Under the pieces are notes generated by a model that was not told the DNA's origin, ran no database searches, and saw only the letters and a list, made by a program, of their open reading frames with translations. Of a DNA stretch of 64,000 bases, positions 52,835 to 60,963 are shown in pieces. The translations under genes were made by a program, and so were the position numbers. The stretch is taken from assembly GCF_030758295.1 (NCBI RefSeq), contig NZ_CP132335.1, positions 2,828,412 through 2,892,411 on the forward strand. The letters run 5' to 3'. Position 1 is the stretch's first letter; every line of letters begins with the position of its first letter. The stretch is from Pararhizobium sp. IMCC21322 (lineage in GTDB: Bacteria; Pseudomonadota; Alphaproteobacteria; Rhizobiales; GCA-2746425).

Positions 52835-53694
52835 CGGTCTGCTGACCTTCGTGTCCGTGGATCGAACATGTCCCGCAACCCGTCGCCAATCAGGTTAAGG
52901 CCAAGCACGGTAACTGTAATCAGAACGCCCGGCGCAATCATCAACCAGGGTGCAGATCTGATAAATTCCCGGGCGTTAGAGATCATGTTGCCCCATGTTG
53001 GGGCAGGGGGCGGCGCCCCTAATCCCAGGAAGCTGAGGCCCGCCTCGACAAGAATGGCCGAGGAAAAGCCAAGCGAAAGCTGCACCATGATTGGTCCTAT
53101 TGCCCGTGGAAAAATGTGCAATGCAAGGATACGCGGGGTGCTTGCTCCGATTGAGCGCGCAGCGGCTACGAAATCTGCGTCTCTGTATTCCAACACCGAC
53201 GCCCGCACAGTGCGGATAACCCTAGGCACATAAAGTACGAAAACGGCGAGAATGACATTCGCCTGGGATGGGCCGAGGGCAGCCAAAATCATGATTGCGA
53301 GAACAACTCCGGGGAAAATCAACAGAGCGTCCGAGAATTGACTGATAATGATGTCGAGTTTTGGAAATTGGCCCGCGATCATTCCCAGACCGATGCCAAA
53401 TATAGCCGTCAGTAATGTTGCGGAGATCGCTATGCTGAGCGAGATATGTGTGCCGACGACCAGTCGAGACAACGCGTCACGGCCAAGAGCATCGGTGCCC
53501 ATTGGATGCATGAAACTGGGCGGCTGCAATTTCTCGGTAGCGGATATCGAATAGGGATCGAGCGACATGAAGGTCGGCACCAACACTGCGAATGCAGCGA
53601 CCAAAAACAAGATCACAATTCCAGAACCGAGCATTGGATTCTGGAGCATCCAACGCCAAAATCTGCCAACGACCGTGCCGCGATCCGTTTTCAT
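52831..53694 (-). CDS. ABC permease, DppC/OppC-like
   Basis: 287-residue membrane protein. HPMGTDALGRDALSRLVVGTH is the OppC signature (HPMGTDALGRD at about 63-73), with AAARSIGASTPRIL as ATPase-docking loop and ILVEAGLSFLGLG near the end. ATG 53694 overlaps the stop of permease B. Confidence 0.93.
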   Translation of the reverse strand: MKTDRGTVVGRFWRWMLQNPMLGSGIVILFLVAAFAVLVPTFMSLDPYSISATEKLQPPSFMHPMGTDALGRDALSRLVVGTHISLSIAISATLLTAIFGIGLGMIAGQFPKLDIIISQFSDALLIFPGVVLAIMILAALGPSQANVILAVFVLYVPRVIRTVRASVLEYRDADFVAAARSIGASTPRILALHIFPRAIGPIMVQLSLGFSSAILVEAGLSFLGLGAPPPAPTWGNMISNAREFIRSAPWLMIAPGVLITVTVLGLNLIGDGLRDMFDPRTRRSADR

Positions 53695-54638
53695 CGCAGG
53701 GTCACTCGGGGATTGAAGTATGCATAAGAGATGTCCACCAAAAGGTTCACCAAAAGCGCCGCCAGCGTGAGATAGAGTATTCCGCCTTCCAGCATTGGAT
53801 AGTCGCGCCTGATCGCCGCGGTTGTGATGAGTTCGCCCAATCCAGGCAGAGCGAACACCTGCTCAATGATCACAGAACCACCAAGTCCCAGCGCAAATAG
53901 CAATCCGATAGCGGTGATGATCTGAACCATGGCATTGCGCAACGCATGGCGTATAATTACGATGTATTCAGGCATGCCCTTGGCGCGCGCCATGCCGACA
54001 TATTCTGCTTCTAGAACTTCGAGCATGGTCGAGCGAGTCATGCGCACGAGAAGCCCGATCTGCGACAGGCTGAGGGCAATTGTCGGCAGGATCAACCGGC
54101 TGAACCACTGCCATAACCCCATTTCAGGCGGCCGATAGCCCGAAGACGGGAGCCACTTCATCTCGACTGCGAAGATGAGGATCAACATGAAACCAAGCCA
54201 GAAGGGCGGGACTGCCATTCCAATACTGGACAGGACATTGCCGAGATAATCGAGGAAACTCCCTCGCTTGATCGCGGACAGGACGCCCAGGGGCACACCT
54301 ATCAAAATTGTCAAAATCAGAGCGAAAAGCGTCAGAGACAATGTCACCGGGAAACGCTGTAGAAGAACTTCGGAAACCGACTTCTTGAAAAACATCGACT
54401 GGCCAAGGTCGCCAGTCAGGATGTTGGGCAGCCACTCAATATACTGGACAAGTATCGGCCGATCATAACCCAGTTGCCGACTGATTTCGTCCAGCGTTGC
54501 CGAATTGACGGATTGTCCGCCCAGAAGCGTAGAAACCGGGCTACCGGGAAGGGTTCTTGTAATTATGAAAATCAGGGTCAGCGTTATGAACAATGCCGGG
54601 ATAAAAGCCAGGATCCGGCGCAGCGAGTAATACAGCAT
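53691..54638 (-). CDS. ABC permease, DppB/OppB-like
   Basis: 315-residue membrane protein: LGGQSVNSATLDEISRQLGYD after TM1, ARAKGMPEYIVIIRHALRNA as docking loop, then LLFALGLGGSVIIEQVFALP (OppB signature). First membrane gene after the binding protein, 108 bp downstream of it across a hairpin. Confidence 0.93.
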   Translation of the reverse strand: MLYYSLRRILAFIPALFITLTLIFIITRTLPGSPVSTLLGGQSVNSATLDEISRQLGYDRPILVQYIEWLPNILTGDLGQSMFFKKSVSEVLLQRFPVTLSLTLFALILTILIGVPLGVLSAIKRGSFLDYLGNVLSSIGMAVPPFWLGFMLILIFAVEMKWLPSSGYRPPEMGLWQWFSRLILPTIALSLSQIGLLVRMTRSTMLEVLEAEYVGMARAKGMPEYIVIIRHALRNAMVQIITAIGLLFALGLGGSVIIEQVFALPGLGELITTAAIRRDYPMLEGGILYLTLAALLVNLLVDISYAYFNPRVTLR

Positions 54639-54660
54639 AAGGCCCTCTTGGTATTAGGGC

Positions 54661-54725
54661 CTGAATTCAACTTACGAATTGAGTTCAGACCCCAGGCATC
54701 CGCACCGTTGCTCTGACGCGGATGC
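54661..54725 (-). terminator. Hairpins between the binding-protein and permease genes
   Basis: Two stem-loops: GCATCCGC / GCGGATGC (54696-54703 with 54718-54725) and CTGAATTCAA with TTGAGTTCAG (54661-54670 with 54679-54688, one G-T pair). Probably an attenuating or mRNA-protecting element. Confidence 0.6.
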
Positions 54726-54746
54726 AGTCGTCGTAAGAGCTCTGGA

Positions 54747-56342
54747 TTATTCGGCCAAACCGACACCGTTGAGCGTCAGATTGCCGAGCGCGAGGTTCCC
54801 GTACGGGTCGAGGACATTCTTGCGCTTTGCCACCAGCCGATACGTGTAACCGAGATTAATCATAGCGACCTGTTCAAAGAAAGACCTTTGTAGATCGTCT
54901 CCGAGTTTCTTGCGCTCGTCGAATTCGGTTGCACCGGCAAGGCCTGCAAAAATGGTTTCAGTCTCATCGCTGATGAAGCCGACTTCCGGTGATGGAAATG
55001 TTCCATTGAACTCAGCATGCCACAACGACGGATCGACCCAGTAACCGCCAGAGGTATAGATATTTAGCGCATCCGGATCACGGCGCCGCGCAACCCAGGT
55101 GTTGAGGTCATAGGACGCAATCTCGAGGACCAACCCGGCCCGCGCCGCTTGTTCGACCAGCACGACAGCCACATTCTCTTGCAATCCATTGCCGGAGATA
55201 ACCTGAATACTGATCGGCTCGCCCGCATAACCCGCTTCTTCCAGATATTTTTTCGCGGCCTCAATATCGCCGGGCGTAAAGAGGTCAGAGCCAGAATCGG
55301 TGTTGTAAGCGCTCTCAGGCGCATAAATACTTGTGTTGGCCGCCGCAAAAGCCTGGTCGGCCACTGCGATAGACGCAATTTCGATCGGATCAATGATCGA
55401 TTGAAGCGCCTTTCGGATCAACTTGTTGGAAGTCGGGCCCTTCTTGTGATTGAACATCATATACATCAGGACGCCCGGACCATTCTTGATGGCGTCAACA
55501 TCAGGGCTTGCATCCAGCCGCTGAAATTCTGTGTCGGGCACATCCGTAATGATATCGAATTCGCCTGATTCAAGACCAGCAATACGCGTGGTCGCTTCGG
55601 TCACGATCCAGAAGTACATTTCATCGACGTTGGCGACTTTTTTGCCGGCCTGATAGTTGGGCGCGTCGTCTCTCGCCACGTAGTCATCGAATTTTTCGAG
55701 CTTCACATACTGGTCTTCGTTGTATTCAACGAATTTGTAAGGTCCAGTGCCTACGACCTCGGTCAGTTGCCCTGGCGTGGTTGAGGCCTCAGCAATTTCC
55801 TTGGGCATAATCACGGCCTTGTTTTCGTCCGAGCCGATTAACAAAAGCAGAAAACGCCCCATTGGCGCGTTGAAATTCATGACAACGGTGTTGGCGTCTG
55901 GTGCCTCGACTGAAGTCAGCGACGAAAGGCCCTGTCCCTTTGGGCCCACCGCGCGCCAGCGTTCGAGCGACGCTTTGACATCGCCGGAATCCATCGTGTC
56001 ACCATTGTGAAAAAGCACGCCTTCGCGCAGCTTAAATGTCCACTTCATGCCGTCTGGCGTGGCTTCAGCGCTTGACGCCAGTTCCGGTGCTGCGTTGAAA
56101 TCTGCGCCAAATCCGAAAAGTCCCTCGAACACCGGGCCCATTACATGCGGCAGAGGGTGTGAAACGGTCGATTGCCAGTCCAATGTGCTTAAAGGGACAT
56201 GCAGTCCGATGTTAAGCACGCCTCCCATTTTCGGTGCATCCTGCGCATGGGCCGCACCCATTGAACCAACATTTCCGATTAAGAGGGAAGACAACGCTGC
56301 CGCCCCTGCAAGACCACTTATAATTTGACGACGATTGAACAT
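54747..56342 (-). CDS. Dipeptide-type ABC importer substrate-binding protein (DppA/OppA-like)
   Basis: 531-residue SBP family 5 receptor. N-terminus NRRQIISGLAG ... AAHAQDAP looks like a twin-arginine-type or Sec signal peptide with cleavage after about residue 33. Motifs: GLHVPLSTLDWQ, FKLREGVLFHNGD and YKFVEYNEDQYVKLEKFDDY (partial). First gene of the importer operon; a palindromic LacI-type operator lies 13-27 bp upstream of its start. Ligand undetermined; rhaM downstream suggests a saccharide. Confidence 0.92.
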   Translation of the reverse strand: MFNRRQIISGLAGAAALSSLLIGNVGSMGAAHAQDAPKMGGVLNIGLHVPLSTLDWQSTVSHPLPHVMGPVFEGLFGFGADFNAAPELASSAEATPDGMKWTFKLREGVLFHNGDTMDSGDVKASLERWRAVGPKGQGLSSLTSVEAPDANTVVMNFNAPMGRFLLLLIGSDENKAVIMPKEIAEASTTPGQLTEVVGTGPYKFVEYNEDQYVKLEKFDDYVARDDAPNYQAGKKVANVDEMYFWIVTEATTRIAGLESGEFDIITDVPDTEFQRLDASPDVDAIKNGPGVLMYMMFNHKKGPTSNKLIRKALQSIIDPIEIASIAVADQAFAAANTSIYAPESAYNTDSGSDLFTPGDIEAAKKYLEEAGYAGEPISIQVISGNGLQENVAVVLVEQAARAGLVLEIASYDLNTWVARRRDPDALNIYTSGGYWVDPSLWHAEFNGTFPSPEVGFISDETETIFAGLAGATEFDERKKLGDDLQRSFFEQVAMINLGYTYRLVAKRKNVLDPYGNLALGNLTLNGVGLAE

Positions 56343-56355
56343 TCGGACCTCCTAA

Positions 56356-56369
56356 GTATAACGTTATAC
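56356..56369. promoter_or_regulatory. LacI-type operator before the importer operon
   Basis: GTATAACGTTATAC, a perfect 14-bp palindrome with the central CG typical of LacI-family sites, just upstream of the binding-protein start. Matches the site at 58701 in 12 of 14 positions. Confidence 0.75.
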
Positions 56370-56471
56370 CTAAACCATAACTCCAAAATCGGTGGTGCGC
56401 AAGCTGCGATAATTGCGCGATCCGGTAAAAGCCGCCAATTTTTCGATGCAGCACGGAAATTCGATATCTGT

Positions 56472-57515
56472 TTATTTTAAGGGGCGGAAACTCTGGGCAA
56501 AATCGTCGTCCAGCGTCAGGCCCAGACCGACTGCTTGCCTAAGCGTGGCGACTCCGGCGGTGATATCAATGCCAGATGCGATCCCCTTTTCTGGATGAAT
56601 TGGAAATTGATCCAGGCATATGGGAAAGCAATCATGTTGTGCCGAAGCCAGATGAACCACGGCAGCTGCGCCAATCATCGTGCGCGAGAATCCGCCAGCC
56701 ATAGCTCCGATTGCAGCGGATTCGGCAATCGAGAGGACGCGCATCGCCTCTCGCAGCCCGCCGATACGGTCAATATTTACAATCACGCGATCCGCCGCGC
56801 GCGCCCGCACGATCTGCGCCATATGCCGGGCCGACTGCACGGATGCATCCAGGATAATTGGAATTGGCAAGCTTGAGCGCAGCGCTGTATGACCAATGAA
56901 ATCGAATTCGCTCAGGGGCTGAACAAGTGCGATGTTTGATCGGAATTTTTCGGATAAAAGCCCCTCAATAAATGTCCGCGCGAGCGACGAATTGTCAAAT
57001 CCACCTGAAACATCGATGTCGATTTGCATGTCAGGTGGAAGCTCATCCAGCACCATATTGAGTTCGTTTGTGCCAGCATTGCGTTCCTGCAGGTGAGTCA
57101 GCCTAATTGACGTGAAGGACTTCAGCGAGGCGGCGTCCACATCCTTGCTATCCACAGTCTGGCTCAGGCTGACAGTATCGCGATAATTACCGCCCAAGAT
57201 CATGTGCACCGGTACGCCGCGCCGCTTACCGATTAAGTCATGCAGCGCAACATCAAAAGCACTTTGGACGGCGGACCCGTAAGTGGGATTGCCATCGGTC
57301 ACCTGCGACACGGCGTCGAGAGTTGCGTTCAGATTTTGCACGTCCAATTGTTGCAAAATTGCTTCGCAGCCAACGAGCAAATCCAGAATATCCTGCCCGG
57401 ATGTTGCGGAGGCAATCTCGCCCACTCCATACATCTCCGACTGATCCGCAATCATCAAAATGGTGGCCTGACTGCCATCCACGCCTTCGTCCGCAGTTCT
57501 CCAAAGCAGTTTCAT
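56472..57515 (-). CDS. Degenerate enolase-superfamily protein (probable pseudoenzyme)
   Basis: 347 residues, clearly of the mandelate racemase/muconate lactonising enzyme fold (AVQSAFDVALHDLIGKRRGVP, VIVNIDRIGGL). Compared with the intact paralogue at 58749, the catalytic residues are gone: KLK becomes RLT (138-140), the second metal ligand Glu becomes Val (LVQP, V198), the third Glu becomes Ala (ILDAS, A224), and the later Lys becomes Asn (N247). Only the first Asp (D166 or D168) remains. No stop or frameshift breaks the frame, so it is kept under selection, perhaps as a sensor or scaffold. ATG overlaps the LacI stop (ATGA). Confidence 0.8.
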   Translation of the reverse strand: MKLLWRTADEGVDGSQATILMIADQSEMYGVGEIASATSGQDILDLLVGCEAILQQLDVQNLNATLDAVSQVTDGNPTYGSAVQSAFDVALHDLIGKRRGVPVHMILGGNYRDTVSLSQTVDSKDVDAASLKSFTSIRLTHLQERNAGTNELNMVLDELPPDMQIDIDVSGGFDNSSLARTFIEGLLSEKFRSNIALVQPLSEFDFIGHTALRSSLPIPIILDASVQSARHMAQIVRARAADRVIVNIDRIGGLREAMRVLSIAESAAIGAMAGGFSRTMIGAAAVVHLASAQHDCFPICLDQFPIHPEKGIASGIDITAGVATLRQAVGLGLTLDDDFAQSFRPLK

Positions 57516-58624
57516 GACCCATACCTCGGCGGCACCAAATCTGCAGTTTCTGGTTTTGATGCCGTTGGAACCACATTTCTTATCGTCAAGCCAGAGACGC
57601 GCGGCGGCGCGCAAGAGGCCCGAACGACAAGCTGTGTGCGCAGCGCAATCGGGGCAGGTGCGCGCGACATCTGCGTCTGCTCAACCGTGGTCAAAAGTGC
57701 ATCGCAGGCCAGTTTGCCCATATAGTAGCGCTCTTCACGAAGTGTTGTGATTGCGGGCATATAGAAACTTGCCCAATCAGGATCATCGAATCCGACCAGG
57801 CTCATATCATCTGGTATCTTGATTGAATGTTCATGCATGCACTGCAAAACGGCCCCGGTCATTGATTCATTGCAAACCAGAAGTGCTGTCGGAGGGGCAT
57901 CCCTTTTAATGAGGTCACTGGCTGCGGCATAAGCCTCATCGTGCCGATAGTTGCCATAGGTTATGAGGGACTCGTCAATCGCAAGTCCGTTTTCCCTCAA
58001 CCCAAGTTTGTAGCTTTCAAGCCGAACCCGACCACTTTCGATTGCTTGATCGCCCGCGACCAGTCCAATGCGCCGATGTCCCAGTGAATGTAGATAAGCG
58101 ACCGCATCTGCGCCTGCGCGCCGGTCGTCAGAGCGAACAACTGTCCCCTTTGTACTTTGGGTGTTCACGTTCACAGTGACCAGGGGGAAGCCCGAATCTG
58201 CGACTTGTTTGAAAGATTTGATGTTCGGGTCGAGCGGAGATGCAATGATGCCATCCATGCCACGCTCGCGCAGATCCTGCAAATAGGTCAGCTCACGTTT
58301 CGCGTCATCGCCGGTGTTCGCCAGGATTACACCGTAACCTGCCTGTCGCGCCGATTCCTCCACGCCCTGAACGAAAGTCGTCCAGTGATAGCTGCTTATC
58401 TGACTGACAAGCACGCCGATGGTTTTGGTGCGTTGCAACCGCAACGACCGAGCGACCCCGTTCGTGCGATAGTTCAGCTTGGCCGCTGCTGCAACTACAG
58501 CGATTTGCGACTTCTCGCTGTACGAGCCGTAATTAGCCAGCACGCGACTCGCAATGGCAACAGAAACACCGGCCTCGTTTGCCACGTGTTTCAATGTAAC
58601 CCTTTGCCTGCCTTGTTGGTCCAT
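57512..58624 (-). CDS. LacI-family transcriptional regulator
   Basis: 370 residues. HTH: VTLKHVANEAGVSVAIASRV followed by LANYGSYSEKS (residues 8-38), then effector domain IGVLVSQISSYHWTTFVQGV. ATG 58624 has GAGGACCC upstream; an earlier in-frame GTG at 58699 would overlap the operator. Divergent from the intact enolase gene and cotranscribed with the degenerate one. Probable ligand-responsive repressor of both and of the importer at 56342. Confidence 0.9.
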   Translation of the reverse strand: MDQQGRQRVTLKHVANEAGVSVAIASRVLANYGSYSEKSQIAVVAAAAKLNYRTNGVARSLRLQRTKTIGVLVSQISSYHWTTFVQGVEESARQAGYGVILANTGDDAKRELTYLQDLRERGMDGIIASPLDPNIKSFKQVADSGFPLVTVNVNTQSTKGTVVRSDDRRAGADAVAYLHSLGHRRIGLVAGDQAIESGRVRLESYKLGLRENGLAIDESLITYGNYRHDEAYAAASDLIKRDAPPTALLVCNESMTGAVLQCMHEHSIKIPDDMSLVGFDDPDWASFYMPAITTLREERYYMGKLACDALLTTVEQTQMSRAPAPIALRTQLVVRASCAPPRVSGLTIRNVVPTASKPETADLVPPRYGS

Positions 58625-58700
58625 ATGGGTCCTCGTAGCCCGTCTTTGCTTTTCTGTTTCTCTAGTCACGGGATAGTCCGAGGCGGGCTCGACAGTCAAT

Positions 58701-58714
58701 GTATATCGTTATAT
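58701..58714. promoter_or_regulatory. LacI-type operator in the LacI/enolase divergent promoter
   Basis: GTATATCGTTATAT, near-palindrome with central CG, matching GTATAACGTTATAC at 56356 in 12 of 14 positions. Lies between the LacI start (58624) and the enolase start (58749), so it can control both directions. Confidence 0.7.
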
Positions 58715-58748
58715 TAAGTTGCGTGAGCAAACAGGATTTGTCGAAAAT

Positions 58749-59951
58749 ATGAAAATTGCTGCCGTTGATTTCTTCCCGATGTACCTAGAGGCTCCATCCG
58801 ATGCGGGCACCGATGGGCCACGACAATCTCAGCTCGACTTCACGCCTGAAAAGCTTGCCGCACGACGGTATAAACCGCCCGAGAGCGTGTTTGTCCGGTT
58901 GATTTCTGATGACGGGATTGAAGGCTACGGTGATGGCGCCACGCTGCCTCATTACCTGGGACATGGAATCGGCAGCATGCTTGACTGGCTCGGCCGTTTC
59001 CGTGAGGTCCTCATCGGCGAGGAACCTCGCAATATCGCGTCAATACACCAACGGATGGAGTTGGTCGCCAGCATTGGCGTGCCCGGTTGTCGACCAGCGC
59101 AGGCGGCAATCGACATGGCTGTTCATGATCTGGCCGCGAAGTCGTTTGGATGCCCTGTCTACGAACTGCTTGGTGGCAGCTATCGAGACACGCTTGAGTT
59201 GCAAACCCAGATGCATGGCCACACAGTGGAACAACTGCTTGGTGTTTGCCAACATTATATCGGGCAAGGGTTTACAGGACTTAAGCTGAAGATCGGCGCT
59301 GAACTGCGCCAACATGGATTCTCCAAGGGTCGGTTCGATGAGGACGCAGATAAGGTCGCGGGCGTCATTGCTTCCTTACCTGATCATATTCAGGTCGATG
59401 TTGATGCAAATCAGGGCATCATGAACCCAAAAATGGCGATCGCGATGTTTGAACGAATTCGACGTGAGGCGTTCCATCCGAACATGGCGATTGAACAACC
59501 ACTGCACCATCTCGACCTTGAGGGACACGCCCTGATCCGAAAGATGTTGCCGTTTCCAGTGGTTCTCGATGAGGCCGTGACCTCGCCTGTTGCCGTGCTT
59601 CAGATTGCGCGCATGGGGGCTGCAGACCGTGTGGTTTTAAAACCAAACCGCGTGGGAGGGCTTTGGCCCGCCAGAAAAATAGTAGATATCTGTGAAGCCA
59701 ACGGCATAGGTGTAAGCTTGGATACAATGCCGTTTTCTCTGCTAGGAGACACGATGCTCTGTCACTTGGGCGCTTCAATCAAGCGGCACTACCCGCTGGA
59801 TGCGCAAGGCCACACTTTCTTCGCCGGATCGCCATTCGAAGGCGGGATTACACTTTCAGATGGTCTGGCAAGGTTAAGTGATGCACCTGGATTTGGTGTT
59901 TCCGTTAGCTCCAGTTTTATTGCCGAAGGCCTTAAATCTGTCCCCAACTAG
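58749..59951 (+). CDS. Enolase-superfamily enzyme (MLE/MR type)
   Basis: 400-residue metalloenzyme abstracting a proton alpha to a carboxylate. Catalytic pieces are complete: K179-x-K181 (LKLKIG), metal ligands D217 or D219 (VDVDANQG), E249 (IEQP) and D274-E275 (VVLDEAV), and K298 (LKPNRVGG), which together point to the muconate-cycloisomerase-like subgroup (cycloisomerase, epimerase, racemase or dehydratase). ATG 58749 preferred; TTG 58719 possible. Substrate probably a sugar acid, uronate lactone or amino-acid betaine. Confidence 0.85.
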   Translation: MKIAAVDFFPMYLEAPSDAGTDGPRQSQLDFTPEKLAARRYKPPESVFVRLISDDGIEGYGDGATLPHYLGHGIGSMLDWLGRFREVLIGEEPRNIASIHQRMELVASIGVPGCRPAQAAIDMAVHDLAAKSFGCPVYELLGGSYRDTLELQTQMHGHTVEQLLGVCQHYIGQGFTGLKLKIGAELRQHGFSKGRFDEDADKVAGVIASLPDHIQVDVDANQGIMNPKMAIAMFERIRREAFHPNMAIEQPLHHLDLEGHALIRKMLPFPVVLDEAVTSPVAVLQIARMGAADRVVLKPNRVGGLWPARKIVDICEANGIGVSLDTMPFSLLGDTMLCHLGASIKRHYPLDAQGHTFFAGSPFEGGITLSDGLARLSDAPGFGVSVSSSFIAEGLKSVPN

Positions 59952-60241
59952 AACAAACCGGGTGTCGTAAACAGGCCCATGATATCGGCAGGTCGCAAGA
60001 GAACCTGCGGTTCGCGCGCTATCTTGACCGGATCTACTCGAAATTCAGCTGAACGATGGTTCCCAGCGGGCGCATACACGCTACGGCCGTGCGTTGGAAC
60101 CGGAAGGAAGGCGCCTCGGTTTTGCATCAATTTCAAACAACCATTCTGGACTTCAAAGTCAGCCGCACTTAACGTCTGGAAGATGATTGTTGTTCAAGTT
60201 TTACTTCGAACTTTCCAGTATCAGAATCGAGGAGATGTATG

Positions 60242-60754
60242 ATGGAAATTGACCAATTCAAACTTGATGACGATGGCAAAGTGCCCAATCATTCCAAGTT
60301 CCCTCTGCTCATCTATCACGGGCCGTTTCTGCAGTCAGGTTCGGTTTTGTCGAGTTCGAAGGTGATCGATACCTTCACCGCGAATGGCTGGCGCGGGACG
60401 TGGGAAAACGGTATTTTCCCGTATCATCATTATCACGCGCGGTCACACGAAGTTCTTGCCAATGTCGGCGGGCCTGTCGAGGTGCAGTTTGGCGGTAGCT
60501 CCGGCCCGGTCCTGACATTTCATCCAGGTGCAGTTGTCATCATCCCAGCCGGCGTTGGCCACTGCCGCATATCTAACGATGGCGCTCTGGCTATTGTTGG
60601 CGCCTATCCAGCAGGACAGGAAAATTGCGATATCAAGAGTGCTGACAATCCTGCGCATTATGAGTTGGCAAAACAGGAAATCTTGCAGGTTGCGCTCCCT
60701 GACCAGGATCCAGTGACCGGCAAAAAAGGGCCACTGCTGGACCATTGGATTTGA
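60242..60754 (+). CDS. Cupin-domain protein, YjlB-like
   Basis: 170-residue single-domain cupin similar to YjlB. Metal-binding stretch HHYHARSHEVLANVGG (His, His, Glu) about residues 60-76, second cupin motif VVIIPAGVGHCRI about 98-110. ATG 60242 with GAGGAG seven bases upstream. 290 bp after the enolase gene with no obvious terminator between. May bind or isomerise a sugar derivative; function unknown in the family. Confidence 0.8.
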   Translation: MEIDQFKLDDDGKVPNHSKFPLLIYHGPFLQSGSVLSSSKVIDTFTANGWRGTWENGIFPYHHYHARSHEVLANVGGPVEVQFGGSSGPVLTFHPGAVVIIPAGVGHCRISNDGALAIVGAYPAGQENCDIKSADNPAHYELAKQEILQVALPDQDPVTGKKGPLLDHWI

Positions 60755-60963
60755 GGTTTTGGTCGACCGCAACAGAACGTCTTCTTTGCCCAAGCTTTTA
60801 CCATTTGCGAAAGACTGAGATTTTCCACGATTCCGATCAAATTCTCAGTATTATCATCCTCTACCCAATATCATTTTTTAGCTGCTTCACATTCAATCTA
60901 TGTCTGGCCAGGCATTTCCGTCACCAAAGCTGAGGCTTTTGATCTGCTTGTCGACGACGGAAA

